Assembly (NCBI RefSeq): GCF_014205155.1
Contig: NZ_JACHMX010000001.1
Coordinates: 3,224,001 to 3,288,000, forward strand
Length of the DNA stretch: 64,000 nucleotides
Direction: 5' to 3'
Origin: Amycolatopsis umgeniensis
GTDB lineage: Bacteria > Actinomycetota > Actinomycetes > Mycobacteriales > Pseudonocardiaceae
Shown here piece after piece: positions 1 through 10,238 of the stretch (position 1 is the stretch's first letter; each line of letters begins with the position of its first letter). The position numbers and the translations under genes are program-made. The notes under the pieces are model-generated. The model did not search any database. It was given only the letters and a program-made list of their open reading frames with translations, and was not told where the DNA came from.

Positions 1-937
1 CGCGCAGGGCGGGCCGTTCGGACTCGCACCGGCTCTCCGCCCGGGGACAGCGCGGATGGAACGGACAACCGGACGGGACGTTCAACAGGCTCGGCGGCAG
101 GCCCTTGATGGTCTCCAGCGTCTGCCCCTTGAGGTCGAGCCGCGGCAGCGAGGCCATCAGCGCCTCGGTGTAGGGATGCCCCGGCGAGCGGAACAACTCG
201 GCGACGTCGGCCTGTTCGACGATCCGGCCCGCGTACATCACCGCGATCCGGTCGGCGACCTCGGCGACCACCGCGAGATCATGGGTGATCAGGATCAGCC
301 CCATCCGCCGCTCGGCCTGGATCTCCGCCAGCAGGTCCATGATCTGGGCCTGCACGGTGACGTCGAGCGCGGTCGTCGGCTCGTCGGCGATCAGCAGATC
401 CGGGTCGAGCGCGAGCGACATGGCGATCATCGCGCGCTGCCGCATCCCGCCGGAGAACTGGTGCGGGTACTCGCGGATCCGCCGGGCGGCGGCCGGGATA
501 CGCACGATGTCGAGCAGTTCGATCGCCCGTTTACGAGCATCCTTTTTGGACATACCGAGCCGGACCCGCAGCTGCTCCTCGATCTGGAACCCCACGGTGA
601 AAACGGGATTCAGCGCGGAGAGCGCGTCCTGGAAGATCATCGCGATCTCCCCGCCCCGCACCTCCCGCCGCCGTTCCTCGGTGGCGGTGAGCAGATCCTC
701 GCCGCGGTAGCGGACGGCGCCACCGGTGACGACGGCGGGCGGACTGTCGAGGATTCCCATCACCGTCTGGGCGGTCACGCTCTTGCCCGAGCCCGATTCT
801 CCCAGCACGGCAAGGGTTTCCCCGGCGTGCACGGAGTAGTCGACCCCGTTGAGCACGGTCGCGACACCGTCCGAGGTCCGGAACTCGACGTGGAGGTCTT
901 CCACTTCCAGCAGTAGTTCGTCGGTCACGGCGATCAC
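1..937 (-). CDS. Peptide ABC transporter ATPase (OppD/DppD type), 3' end beyond window
   Basis: ATPase subunit of an oligopeptide/dipeptide importer, energising uptake through the two permeases encoded just upstream. The translated frame shows Walker A GESGSGKS (about residues 46-53), the ABC signature FSGGMRQR and Walker B LLIADEPT. It ends in the Cys-containing C-terminal extension typical of the oligopeptide ATPase family (CPFHPRCP). About 312 residues are visible and the stop lies left of base 1. The GTG at 937 overlaps the TGA of the preceding permease gene by four bases; an in-frame GTG at 928 is an alternative start. A second ATPase (OppF type) would be expected beyond the window. Transported peptide unknown. 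Confidence 0.93.
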   Translation of the reverse strand, partial: MIAVTDELLLEVEDLHVEFRTSDGVATVLNGVDYSVHAGETLAVLGESGSGKSVTAQTVMGILDSPPAVVTGGAVRYRGEDLLTATEERRREVRGGEIAMIFQDALSALNPVFTVGFQIEEQLRVRLGMSKKDARKRAIELLDIVRIPAAARRIREYPHQFSGGMRQRAMIAMSLALDPDLLIADEPTTALDVTVQAQIMDLLAEIQAERRMGLILITHDLAVVAEVADRIAVMYAGRIVEQADVAELFRSPGHPYTEALMASLPRLDLKGQTLETIKGLPPSLLNVPSGCPFHPRCPRAESRCESERPALR

Positions 938-1887
938 CGGGCCTTCGGGTCGAGGGCGTCGCGGATCCCGTCACCGAGCATGACGAACGCGAGCACGGTG
1001 ATGGTGACGAACCCGGCCGGGAACAACAGCATGTGCGGATTCACCCGGAAGTAGTCCCGTGCGTCGCTGATCATCACGCCCCACGAAACGACCGGTGGCC
1101 GCACGCCGACGCCGAGGTAGGCCAACGTCGCCTCCGCGCCGATGAACGCGCCGAGCGCGATGGTCCCGTAGACCAGCACCGGGGCGACCGTGTTGGGCAG
1201 CAGGTGCCGGAACACGATGCGCGGGGTGCTGGCGCCGAGCCCGCGCGCGGCCTTGACGTAGTCGAGCTGCTTGGCCACCAGCGTCGCCGACCGCATGATG
1301 CGCATCGCCACCGGCCAGCTCAGCGCCGCGATCGAAACGACCACCTGCACGATGATGGTGACCGCGCCGGGGTTCGTACCGGGGGCGTTGAACGTCGTCA
1401 GGATGACGATGGCGCCGAGCACGAACGGCAGTGCCGCGAAGATGTCGCCGATCCGGGAGAACAGGCTGTCGACGAGGCGGCCGTAGTACCCGGCGATGAT
1501 CCCGACGATCGAGCCGATCAGGATCGTCAGCACCGTCGCGAAGACACCGACGAGCAGCGACGCCCGCGCGCCGTGGATGGTCCGCGCGTAGACGTCGTAA
1601 CCCTGGTTGTCGTAACCGAACCAGGCGTCCGCGGACGGTCCTTCGTTGGCGTGGGTCAGATCGCTGAACCCGGCCGGACGGGAGCTGAACAGGTCGGGCG
1701 CGATCGCGACGAGCACCACGAACACGATGATGACGGCGGAAATGAGGAAGGATGGCCTGCGGCGCAACGTCCGCCAGGCGTCGCCGCCGAGACTGCGCGG
1801 CTTGTGCGCCACCGCGGAATCATCGGCGACGCCTGCGGCCGCGACGTCCACAGAGGACACACCACCGGCCACGTTCGGGTCAGTCAT
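934..1887 (-). CDS. Peptide ABC transporter permease (OppC/DppC type)
   Basis: Inner-membrane permease of the same peptide importer (317 aa). The N-terminal cytoplasmic stretch is followed by a first membrane helix and the family's long extracytoplasmic loop (SADAWFGYDNQGYDVYAR). The EAA loop that contacts the ATPase is present (DYVKAARGLGAS... LLPN). I start at the ATG at 1887, which overlaps the end of the upstream permease gene by 8 bases. A longer frame to 1914 would add nine unlikely residues. It is the second permease of a co-transcribed SBP-permease-permease-ATPase unit. Confidence 0.93.
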   Translation of the reverse strand: MTDPNVAGGVSSVDVAAAGVADDSAVAHKPRSLGGDAWRTLRRRPSFLISAVIIVFVVLVAIAPDLFSSRPAGFSDLTHANEGPSADAWFGYDNQGYDVYARTIHGARASLLVGVFATVLTILIGSIVGIIAGYYGRLVDSLFSRIGDIFAALPFVLGAIVILTTFNAPGTNPGAVTIIVQVVVSIAALSWPVAMRIMRSATLVAKQLDYVKAARGLGASTPRIVFRHLLPNTVAPVLVYGTIALGAFIGAEATLAYLGVGVRPPVVSWGVMISDARDYFRVNPHMLLFPAGFVTITVLAFVMLGDGIRDALDPKAR

Positions 1888-2806
1888 AACGGATCCTCGG
1901 GTCGAGAACGGCATAGAGCAGGTCGACGGTGAGACTCACCAGCAGGTAGACCATCACCAGCAGGACGACGACGCCGGTGACGGTGGCGCCCTCCCGGTTC
2001 TGGATACCGCGGAAGATGAGCCCGCCGATGCCGTTGATGTTGAACACGCCTTCGGTGACGATGGCCCCGCCCATGAGCGCGCCGATGTCGGTGCCGATGA
2101 AGGTCAGCACCGGGATCACCGAGTTCCGGAGCAGGTGGACGCCGACGACGCGGCTGCGTGGCTGTCCTTTCGCGACGGCCGTGCGGACGTAGTCGGCGTG
2201 CCGGTTCTCCGCGATACTCGTCCTGGTCAGCCGGGCGATGTACGCCATGGACAGGCTTCCCAGCGCGATTCCGGGCACGATGAGTTCGCCGACCGTGGCG
2301 TCCTCGGAGACGCTCGCGTCGATGATGCCCAGTTCCGAACCCAGGATGATCTGCAGCACGATCGCGGTGACGAACACCGGGACCGAGATCAGGAACGTGG
2401 TGGACATCAGCACGAGGTTGTCGAGGAAACCCTTGCCGCGCAGGCCGGTCAGGATGCCGGCGGACAACCCGATGATCGCCTCGATGGCCACCGCGATGAG
2501 CGCGAGCCGGACGGTCACCGGATAGGCGTTCCCGATCAGCTCGCCGACCGAGACACCGTTGAAGGTCTCGCCCCAGTCGCCGGTGAACAGGTTCCCGAGG
2601 TATTTGAAGTACTGGACGAAGATCGAATCGTCGAGGTTGAACTTCGCGGTCATCATCTCGACGTAGGCGGGCGGGCAGGCGACCTGACCGCATTTGCCCG
2701 CGAACGGGTCGCCGGGCACCGCCCACACGAGGGCGTAGATGAGGAAAGTGGTGCCGAAGAAGACCGGGATGAGCTGGAGCAGTCGTCGGAGGATGTACTG
2801 GGACAT
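1880..2806 (-). CDS. Peptide ABC transporter permease (OppB/DppB type)
   Basis: First permease of the importer (308 aa). The start MSQYILRRLLQLIPVFFGTT is the classic OppB/DppB N-terminus: one helix, then a large periplasmic-side loop before the remaining helices. The EAA motif is DYVRTAVAKGQPRSRVVGVH with a following LLRN. It lies 93 bases downstream of the binding-protein gene, with a strong hairpin in between, and overlaps the next permease gene. The loop contains a Cys pair (GKCGQVACPP), possibly a disulfide. Confidence 0.94.
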   Translation of the reverse strand: MSQYILRRLLQLIPVFFGTTFLIYALVWAVPGDPFAGKCGQVACPPAYVEMMTAKFNLDDSIFVQYFKYLGNLFTGDWGETFNGVSVGELIGNAYPVTVRLALIAVAIEAIIGLSAGILTGLRGKGFLDNLVLMSTTFLISVPVFVTAIVLQIILGSELGIIDASVSEDATVGELIVPGIALGSLSMAYIARLTRTSIAENRHADYVRTAVAKGQPRSRVVGVHLLRNSVIPVLTFIGTDIGALMGGAIVTEGVFNINGIGGLIFRGIQNREGATVTGVVVLLVMVYLLVSLTVDLLYAVLDPRIRYD

Positions 2807-2854
2807 GGGCGTGCCGTCCTGGGGATCGCGTGGTGGGAGCTGGGGATTCGGCCC

Positions 2855-2883
2855 GCCGGGAGTGGTGATCCGCCACTCCCGGC
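2855..2883 (-). other. Hairpin between binding-protein and permease genes
   Basis: Perfect 11-bp arms (2855-2865 and 2873-2883; GCCGGGAGTGG and its complement) with a 7-base loop, immediately after the stop of the binding-protein gene. In ABC import operons such intercistronic hairpins commonly lower downstream expression or stabilise the upstream mRNA, giving excess binding protein. That role is inferred here. Confidence 0.7.
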
Positions 2884-2899
2884 AGGCACGACCACGCGG

Positions 2900-4516
2900 T
2901 TACTTCGCGGCGACCTCGATGGACGAGTAGTCCGCGAGACGGCCGAAGTCGAGCTTCGCGACCTTCAGCCGGTTCGACTTGCCACCGACACCCTTCTCTT
3001 CCCACACGGGGATCTGCGGCAGATCCTTCGCGATCAGGTCCTCCGCCTGCTGGTACAGCTTGATCGCGGCCGCCTTGTCGGCGGTCTGGTCCGCCTGCTG
3101 CAGGAGCGCGTCGACGGCGGGGCTGTTGTACGTCGAGTCGTTCGACGAACCGGTGCTCTTGTAGCGCGGGTTCAGGTAGTTCTCGATCGACGGGTAGTCG
3201 GCCGACCAGTCGGAGCGGCCCATCCCGGTCAGCTGCCTGCCGTTGACGATGCTGCGCCACTGGCCGAAGTCGGTCGCCGGCACGAAGTCGCATTCGACGC
3301 CGAGCGCGTTCTTGATACTGTTGCACGCCGCGACCAGCGGTTCCTTACGGCCGCCGTCGGCGTTCGACGCGATGGTCAGCTTGCCGGTGTAGCCGGACTT
3401 CGCCCAGAACTCCTTGGCCTTCACCGGATCGAACTTGCAGAACTCGCAGACGCCGGGCCGGTAGCCCTCGATCCCGCGCGACACGTAGCCGTCGGCGGGC
3501 GAGTAGGTGTCGTTCATGACCGTCTTGACGATCTGCTCGCGGTCGATGGCCAGCGAGATCGCCTTGCGCAGGTCCAGGTTGTTGTAACCCGGGACGTAGT
3601 ACGGGATGGCGAGCGCGCTGATGCCGAGCAGGTTCCCTTCGACCAGACGCTCACCGAGGTCGGTCTTGTACTTCCCGCCGGCCTTCGCCGCGGGCGGGAG
3701 CGCCTCCATGAAGTCGAGGCGGTTGCTCAACAGGTCCTGGTACGCGGTTTCCTGGCTGGTGTAGATGCGGACTTCCAGGTCCTTGAACTTGACCTTGTCC
3801 TCGCCCTGGTACTCGTCGTACCGCGTGAGCTTCATGTTCTGGTTCGGCGTGCGCGAAACGAACTTCAGCGGTCCGTTTCCGATCGGGGCCTTGGCGAAGG
3901 CCTCCGGGTCGGCGAAGAACTTGTCCGGCAGCGGCGCGAAGGCGAGGTAGCCGATCTTGGTGGCGAACACCGAGAACGGGCCCTTCAGGGTCACCTGGAA
4001 CTCGTGGTCGCCCACGACCTTGAGCCCGGACATCTCCTTGACGGCCGGTTCCTTCACGCTGATCTCGTCGTAGCCCTGGATCTGCTCGAAGAAGGACGCG
4101 TTCTGCATGCCGTTCTTGCCGTTCGCGCTGTAGTTCCACGCGTCGACGAAGTTCTTGGCCTTGACCTCGGTCCCGTCGTGGAACTTCCAGCCCTTTTTGA
4201 TCTTGATGTCGAAGACCTTCGAATCGGTCGTGGTGATCGATTCGGCCATCAGGTTGTACGGCTCGGCGGTGTCGGATTTGTAGCCGATCAGCGCCGAGAA
4301 AACCGGCTTCAGAGCCTTGGACCCACCGAGTTCGTTGGTGTTGGCGGGAATCAGCGTGTTCTCCGGCTCGGTGCCGTAGACCGAAACCGCCGCGTTGGCG
4401 TCGGCGGCGCCGGATCCCTTGTCTTCCTTGGACCCACCACCTCCACAGGCCGTCAGCAGCAGGGCCGCCGTGGCCACCACCGCCGTCGCTCCCCAGAACC
4501 CGCGTGAAGCCCGCAT
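2900..4516 (-). CDS. Peptide ABC transporter substrate-binding lipoprotein (SBP_bac_5)
   Basis: Extracellular lipid-anchored binding protein that captures peptides for the permeases encoded downstream (538 aa). The signal peptide MRASRGFWGATAVVATAALL leads to the lipobox LLTAC with the acylated Cys at residue 24, followed by a Gly/Ser linker. The body shows family-5 features, such as WKFHDGTEVKAKNFVDAW and the NLDLRKAISLAIDREQIV segment. The ATG at 4516 has a strong GGAGGGG Shine-Dalgarno a few bases upstream; an 18-residue longer frame has none. First gene of the operon, so the promoter should lie in 4517-4773. Ligand not predictable. Confidence 0.94.
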   Translation of the reverse strand: MRASRGFWGATAVVATAALLLTACGGGGSKEDKGSGAADANAAVSVYGTEPENTLIPANTNELGGSKALKPVFSALIGYKSDTAEPYNLMAESITTTDSKVFDIKIKKGWKFHDGTEVKAKNFVDAWNYSANGKNGMQNASFFEQIQGYDEISVKEPAVKEMSGLKVVGDHEFQVTLKGPFSVFATKIGYLAFAPLPDKFFADPEAFAKAPIGNGPLKFVSRTPNQNMKLTRYDEYQGEDKVKFKDLEVRIYTSQETAYQDLLSNRLDFMEALPPAAKAGGKYKTDLGERLVEGNLLGISALAIPYYVPGYNNLDLRKAISLAIDREQIVKTVMNDTYSPADGYVSRGIEGYRPGVCEFCKFDPVKAKEFWAKSGYTGKLTIASNADGGRKEPLVAACNSIKNALGVECDFVPATDFGQWRSIVNGRQLTGMGRSDWSADYPSIENYLNPRYKSTGSSNDSTYNSPAVDALLQQADQTADKAAAIKLYQQAEDLIAKDLPQIPVWEEKGVGGKSNRLKVAKLDFGRLADYSSIEVAAK

Positions 4517-4773
4517 GTCCCCTCCAACTCTCGTCGTCGGATAGTCCGGCGAGCGCTGGTCGCGCCCCACCGCCCAGAAGGTGAGACGACGCTATGGGAC
4601 AGGTGAAGCCGATCACAGTGCGTTGGTGTTGCAAATGTGTGACGGTCTCCCGGACCACCCGGTTAGAGCACAACCTTGGTAGGAACGGCCCTGGGCCGAA
4701 TGGTCTAATCCGGACTGGAGGTCACCACTTGATCACCGAAAGAAATGGCTTCACGTAAGAGAAAACCCGGCGA
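4517..4773 (-). promoter_or_regulatory. Promoter region of the peptide transporter operon
   Basis: A 257-base gap between the binding-protein start and the end of ppx. It must carry the operon promoter. I see no convincing -35/-10 pair or operator, and only weak candidates near the run around 4628-4640. No ORF in it looks real. Confidence 0.4.
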
Positions 4774-5727
4774 TCAGGCGAGAGACAGGGCAATCCCGTC
4801 GAGGATGTCGTGCTCGGAGATCACCAGTTCGCCGGGACCACAGCGCGTGGCGAACTGCTCGGCCAGCACCTGCACGATCACCGAGCCGCCGCCGATCACG
4901 TCGACCCGGCCGGGGTGGATCACCGGGTTCGCGGCGCGGGTCGCGTGGTCGGCCGTGAGGAGCGACTGCGCGACGCTGTCGATGTCCGCGCGGGAGAGCT
5001 TGGAGAGGTGGGTGCGCTCCGAGTCGTACTCCGAAAGCCCCTGCGCCACGGCCGTCAGGGTCGTGACCGTCCCCGCGACACCGATCCAGGTCTTGGCGGT
5101 GGACACGTCCACGACGTCGAAGGCCTCGGTGAGCACCTTGGCGGCCAGCTCACGGGCTTCGGCGATCTCGTCGGCTGTCGGCGGGTCGGATTTCAGCGCG
5201 CGTTCGGTGATCCGCACGCAGCCGATGTCGACCGACTTGGCCGCGATGACCTCGGCCTTGCGGCCGTCCCAGGTGCCGACCACGAGTTCGGTCGAGCCGC
5301 CGCCGACGTCGACCACCACGAAGGGGCCGTCTTCGGGATCCTGCTCGCCGACGGCGCCGGTGAAGGAGAGCCGGGCCTCTTCGTCACCGCTGATCACTTC
5401 GGCCTCTGTCCCGAGCACCTCGCGCGTCATCGCGAAGAACTCGTCGCGGTTGCTCGCGTCGCGGGTCGCCGAAGTCGCGACCATGCGGACCTTCTCCACA
5501 CCCTTGCGCCGCGCGGCGATCGTGTAGTCGGCCAGCGCCTTGCGGGTGCGCTCGAGCGCCTCGGGGGCGAGCTTGCCGGTGGCGTCCACACCCTGGCCGA
5601 GCCGGACGATCCGCATCTCGCGGTGCAGGTCGCGCAGGTCGACCGTCCCGTCGTGGCGGGGGGTCAGCTCGGCGACGAGCAGACGGATGGAGTTGGTCCC
5701 ACAGTCGATCGCGGCAACACGAGGCAT
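4774..5727 (-). CDS. ppx: Exopolyphosphatase / guanosine pentaphosphate phosphohydrolase
   Basis: Ppx/GppA family (317 aa), ASKHA fold. It hydrolyses terminal phosphate of polyphosphate and/or pppGpp in the cytoplasm. The phosphate-1 motif AAIDCGTNSIRLLVAEL is at the N-terminus, and the phosphate-2 motif VVVDVGGGSTEL is near residue 140. It is the short form lacking the C-terminal HD-like domains of E. coli PPX. The position after eno, the ftsB-like gene and DUF501 matches M. tuberculosis ppx2 (Rv1026). Which substrate dominates cannot be told from sequence. Confidence 0.92.
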   Translation of the reverse strand: MPRVAAIDCGTNSIRLLVAELTPRHDGTVDLRDLHREMRIVRLGQGVDATGKLAPEALERTRKALADYTIAARRKGVEKVRMVATSATRDASNRDEFFAMTREVLGTEAEVISGDEEARLSFTGAVGEQDPEDGPFVVVDVGGGSTELVVGTWDGRKAEVIAAKSVDIGCVRITERALKSDPPTADEIAEARELAAKVLTEAFDVVDVSTAKTWIGVAGTVTTLTAVAQGLSEYDSERTHLSKLSRADIDSVAQSLLTADHATRAANPVIHPGRVDVIGGGSVIVQVLAEQFATRCGPGELVISEHDILDGIALSLA

Positions 5728-5803
5728 ACCCCGGAGATTACAGCGGAGCGAAGCTTCTCCGTTGAGGGCGGTGGCGGGGGCATGGATGGATAGACAATGC
5801 CGA

Positions 5804-6961
5804 TCAGGTGGGTTTAGTGCTGTTGCTCGTCGATGACACCGTCGTGGTCGTCGTGGTCGTCGTCGGTGAGGAACAGGTCGTCGGCGGCGACGGAGTCGGA
5901 GTCGTGGTCGTCGGGCTCGTTGTCGGACTCGGGGTCGTCTCCGTCACGGTGACCGTCGGACAGCGCGGCAACGGCGTGCTCGTCGGCGGCGTCGACGAAG
6001 ACGACGAAGTGCTCGTCCCCGGCAAAGGCGTCGAAGGCGGCGTCACCGAACCGGGCGGCGTCGACGGCACCGGAGGCGGCGGCACCGAGGCGGGCGGCGG
6101 GGCGGCCCCGGCGTTCGGCGCGCCGATGGGCACCCTGCTGTCCGGTGTCGGCAGCACCCCCGTGCGGTAGGCCTCGGCCCAGATCAGCACGGTGTTCACG
6201 TACGTGTCGGAGTTGTTGTAGCGGAAGACGGCCGCGCGCAACTGGTCCGGTTTGGACAGATCGAGCCCGCCGGAGCACAGGTACCGGCCGGTACCCAGCG
6301 CCGCGTCGAAGATGTTGTTCGGATTGGACTCGCCGTCGCCGTTTCCGTCGGAGGCGTAGCCCGCCCAGGTCGACGGGATGAACTGCGTCGGGCCGACGGC
6401 GCGGTCCCACACCGTGTCGCCGTCGTACTTGCCGCCGTCGGTGTCCGGGATGGCCGCGAACGGGCCGGCGCCGTTGAGCTGCGGGCCGAGGATCGGTTCG
6501 AGCGTGTTGCCCTTGGCGTCGACGTAGCCGCCGCGCGCGTGGTTGGACTCGATGCGGCCGATGCTCGCGATCAGCGCCCAGTCGATGTGACAGCCGGGCT
6601 GTTCGGCGATGAGGATGTCGGCGGCGTTGCGGTACGCGGCGAGCGCGGTGACCGGGATGCCGAGCGGTCCGTTGGGGAGTTCGTCCGCGGGGAGCGGGAG
6701 CGGGGTCGGCGCGTCCGGCAGGCTGCCGTCGACGCCGATCTGCCGGACCAGGGGGTTCTTCGGGTCATACCCGCCGACGAGGGCGACGTTGTCGGAATGG
6801 ATCGTGCTCGCCGTCGCGGCCCAGCTGCCGGCACCGACGACCGCGGCACCGGCCGGAACGATGGCGAGGACACCTCCGGTCACCGCGGCGATCGTGCGGT
6901 GCCGGAGACAGAGTCTCCGGACATGACCGGTCACCGCGCCTGGCACGTGCCTCACGCGCAT
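5804..6961 (-). CDS. Secreted lytic transglycosylase-like protein with Thr/Pro/Ser tail
   Basis: Likely peptidoglycan lytic transglycosylase (385 aa). Residues about 22-50 form a signal/anchor helix. The MltB-like catalytic region runs about 95-280: CHIDWALIASIGRIESNH carries the probable catalytic Glu, followed by AVGPTQFIPSTWAGYASDGNGDG and a RYLCSGG segment. The last ~90 residues are almost entirely Ser/Thr/Pro (TTTTPTPSPP type), a low-complexity wall-spanning tail that may be glycosylated. A shorter relative is encoded at 12180-12887. The 184-base upstream region (6962-7145) has several short inverted repeats that I could not assign. Confidence 0.85.
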   Translation of the reverse strand: MRVRHVPGAVTGHVRRLCLRHRTIAAVTGGVLAIVPAGAAVVGAGSWAATASTIHSDNVALVGGYDPKNPLVRQIGVDGSLPDAPTPLPLPADELPNGPLGIPVTALAAYRNAADILIAEQPGCHIDWALIASIGRIESNHARGGYVDAKGNTLEPILGPQLNGAGPFAAIPDTDGGKYDGDTVWDRAVGPTQFIPSTWAGYASDGNGDGESNPNNIFDAALGTGRYLCSGGLDLSKPDQLRAAVFRYNNSDTYVNTVLIWAEAYRTGVLPTPDSRVPIGAPNAGAAPPPASVPPPPVPSTPPGSVTPPSTPLPGTSTSSSSSTPPTSTPLPRCPTVTVTETTPSPTTSPTTTTPTPSPPTTCSSPTTTTTTTTVSSTSNSTKPT

Positions 6962-7145
6962 ACCTCAGAACCCTCCCCGGCGGATCGCGATCCGGCGATC
7001 CGGTACTTGCCCACCCCGACGACCACAACTGGTGCCCAGCCTGCCGCATGCGGTGACCGGTTTCACCCCATAGGGGAGGACCAGTTGGTCGACAACGGGT
7101 GAATTAACCCACCTGGAGGAACTATCTGTACACCGGGGGCGGGTG

Positions 7146-7655
7146 TTACCCCTGGCAGTCGCCCGAGGGCCACCCGTTCGACTTGAGCAGCGCGAGGGTC
7201 TCGTCCCCGAACGGGTTCACCCCGGGGCCGACGGCGAGCGTATGCGCCAAGTGGACGTGCAGGCATTTGACGCGTCCGGGCATCCCGCCCGCGCTGACCT
7301 CGTGGCCGAGCGAGTCGATGGCGTCGCGTTCGGCGAGGTAGCTCTCGTGGGTCCGCTGGTAGGTGGCCGCCAGCTCGGGGTCCTCCGCGAGCCGGTCGGT
7401 CATCTCCTTCATCAGCCCGGACGCCTCGAGCGTGCCGACCATCGAGGTCAGCTTCGGGCAGGTCAAGTAGTAGAGCGTCGGGAAGGGGGTGCCGTCGTCG
7501 AGGCGGGGGCTGGTCTGCACGACCGACGGGTGGCCGCTCGGGCAGCGCGCGGCGACGGCGCGCAGCGCACGGGGTGCCCGGCCGAGCTGTTCCGCGATGA
7601 TCTCGCGGTCGGCGTCGGTCACAGGCTCGTATGAAGACTTTTCCGTGCTGTTCAC
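7146..7655 (-). CDS. DUF501 family protein
   Basis: Cytoplasmic protein of unknown function (169 aa from the GTG at 7655). It matches the DUF501 pattern: a D-R-E-I-I-A-x-Q-L-G-R-A-P-R N-terminus, Cys/His-rich blocks ARCPSGHPSVVQT and YYLTCPKL, and the C-terminal KCLHVHLAHTLA. The conserved Cys/His residues hint at metal binding, but this is unproven. It sits between ftsB-like and ppx, as in mycobacteria (Rv1025). The frame extends to 7733, but the extra residues read through the intergenic hairpin, so I chose the internal GTG, although it has no good Shine-Dalgarno. Confidence 0.82.
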   Translation of the reverse strand: MNSTEKSSYEPVTDADREIIAEQLGRAPRALRAVAARCPSGHPSVVQTSPRLDDGTPFPTLYYLTCPKLTSMVGTLEASGLMKEMTDRLAEDPELAATYQRTHESYLAERDAIDSLGHEVSAGGMPGRVKCLHVHLAHTLAVGPGVNPFGDETLALLKSNGWPSGDCQG

Positions 7656-7678
7656 GCCCACAAGGTTAACGGGGGGCC

Positions 7679-7721
7679 GAAGGGAGCTTTCCTCGCATAG
7701 GACGTGGTGAAAGCTCCCTTC
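7679..7721. repeat. Intergenic hairpin, AAGG..CTTT family
   Basis: Perfect 13-bp arms (7679-7691 GAAGGGAGCTTTC; 7709-7721 its complement) with a 17-base loop, in the 94-base gap between ftsB-like and DUF501. Each arm is itself partly palindromic (GAA...TTC). It may act as terminator or attenuator between the two genes. It resembles the elements near 16.5, 40.0 and 60.6 kb. Confidence 0.65.
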
Positions 7722-7749
7722 ACCGCGTCGCATGCGGCGATGGTCCCCT

Positions 7750-8292
7750 TCAGCCGCCCGCGACCTGATCCCACAGCTTCTCGTACCAGGAGCCCGCGGG
7801 CACCGGCTGCTGACCTTGCGGCTCTCCCTGCTCGGGCGCCTTGTCCTCGGGCAGCTGCACGATGTACGGCGTCTCGCCGGGCTTGACGAAACCGAAGCGT
7901 TTACGCGCCTCCGCCTCGATCTGCGCGGGGTCGCTCAGCTCGGCCTTGCGGCCTTCCAGCTGGGCGACGCCCCGCTGCAGCTCGGACTGCAACTGCTGCT
8001 GCTCGGTCACCTCGGACTTCTGGCTGAGGTACGTGCGCAGCGGGACGGCGATGGTGAACGCGAGCGCGCACACCACGATCGCCACCACAGCGGCCCGGCG
8101 GGTGGTGGACATGCCGAGCACCTTCGCGGCACCCGATGCCCGTTTCGCCGCCAGGCTGCGGCGCAGCCGGGTTCGGGCGCGGACCTCCGTCGTCGTCGTG
8201 CGACGGGCGCGCTCGGGACGGCGGCCCCTGCCGGAGCCACCTCCGTCCGCGCGCCCGTTACGACGGGTCCGCGCCCTCCCCCGGTCCGCCAT
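7750..8292 (-). CDS. ftsB: FtsB/DivIC septum-formation initiator protein
   Basis: Bitopic division protein (180 aa). An Arg/Gly/Ala-rich basic cytoplasmic tail (1-65) is followed by one membrane helix about 66-88 (RRAAVVAIVVCALAFTIAVPL). A short extracytoplasmic coiled coil follows (QKSEVTEQQQLQSELQRGVAQLEG) and then the family segment AEARKRFGFVKPGETPYIV. FtsB/DivIC bridges FtsL and FtsQ in the divisome. The gene follows eno by six bases, so it is probably co-transcribed, as in M. tuberculosis (Rv1023-Rv1024). Confidence 0.9.
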   Translation of the reverse strand: MADRGRARTRRNGRADGGGSGRGRRPERARRTTTTEVRARTRLRRSLAAKRASGAAKVLGMSTTRRAAVVAIVVCALAFTIAVPLRTYLSQKSEVTEQQQLQSELQRGVAQLEGRKAELSDPAQIEAEARKRFGFVKPGETPYIVQLPEDKAPEQGEPQGQQPVPAGSWYEKLWDQVAGG

Positions 8293-8298
8293 CGCTGG

Positions 8299-9630
<1,332 letters not shown>

Positions 9631-9689
9631 CTAGCCGTCGGCGTCGTTCACCCGTTGGAGGCACGCGCCACATCGCACGGCGCCAGTAC

Positions 9690-10166
9690 CTATTCGGTGG
9701 GTGGTTCACCTGCGCGGACTTCCCGCCAGCCCGACGGGAGCTCGACGGTGTCGGAGAACTGCTGCCAGAAAGTCCAGCTGTTGCCGCCGATGTCGGAGAC
9801 GGTGAACACGCGGGCGCCGTAGGGCTGATCCTGCGGCGCGTCGAGGTCGGCGTCTTCGCCCAGGGCGGCGCGCACCCGCTCGTACTGCGCGTCGGCGTCG
9901 GGGACGTAAACGATGTTCAGCTGGCCGACAGGGCCGTCGACGCCCTTGGCCGCCCAGTATTCGGGACCGACCCCGGCCAGCTGGATCTTCGCCGGGCCCG
10001 CGCACAACGTGGCCTGGAACACCTCGCCGGAGGCGTCGGCGAACCGTACCTCCTCGGTGAACCCGAACACTCTGACCAGCCACGCGACCGCTTCGGTCGC
10101 GTCGGCGTAGTAGAGGTACGGCGCGAGACCGAGGTATTCGGGCCTGTCCTCTTCGGCACTGCTCAT
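9690..10166 (-). CDS. VOC-family (glyoxalase/bleomycin-resistance-like) protein
   Basis: Small metal-dependent vicinal-oxygen-chelate protein (158 aa). It has paired beta-alpha-beta modules: LAPYLYYADATEAVAWLVRVFGFTEEVRF and later VYVPDADAQYERVRAALGE, then the terminal YGARVFTVSDIGGNSWTFWQ with the usual C-terminal VOC pattern. No enzymatic role can be assigned. An in-frame ATG at 10184 is preceded by AGGAG at a long 11-base spacing and is an alternative start. It is divergent from the TPR gene at 10239. Confidence 0.82.
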   Translation of the reverse strand: MSSAEEDRPEYLGLAPYLYYADATEAVAWLVRVFGFTEEVRFADASGEVFQATLCAGPAKIQLAGVGPEYWAAKGVDGPVGQLNIVYVPDADAQYERVRAALGEDADLDAPQDQPYGARVFTVSDIGGNSWTFWQQFSDTVELPSGWREVRAGEPPTE

Positions 10167-10238
10167 GGCAAGACAGTCCACCATGACCGTTTCAGCTCCT
10201 CGTGGACGGCCCTGCCCAGGGGTATCGTGGAGCGGACC

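Noticed and set aside
1646..4507. A 953-codon open frame on the plus strand opposite the peptide transporter genes
   Set aside because: Composition is Arg/Asp/Gly-rich with no domain, and it is antisense to clearly recognisable permease and binding-protein genes. It is a typical GC-rich shadow frame.
6962..7145. Possible c-di-AMP (ydaO) riboswitch ahead of the lytic transglycosylase-like gene
   Set aside because: The minus strand has GGGGTGAAACC and CCGCATGCGG, which recall ydaO RNAs, but the later core (UCAGCUAACC) and GGGC/GCCC stem are missing. A covariance search with RF00379 would decide; a clear hit would reinstate it.
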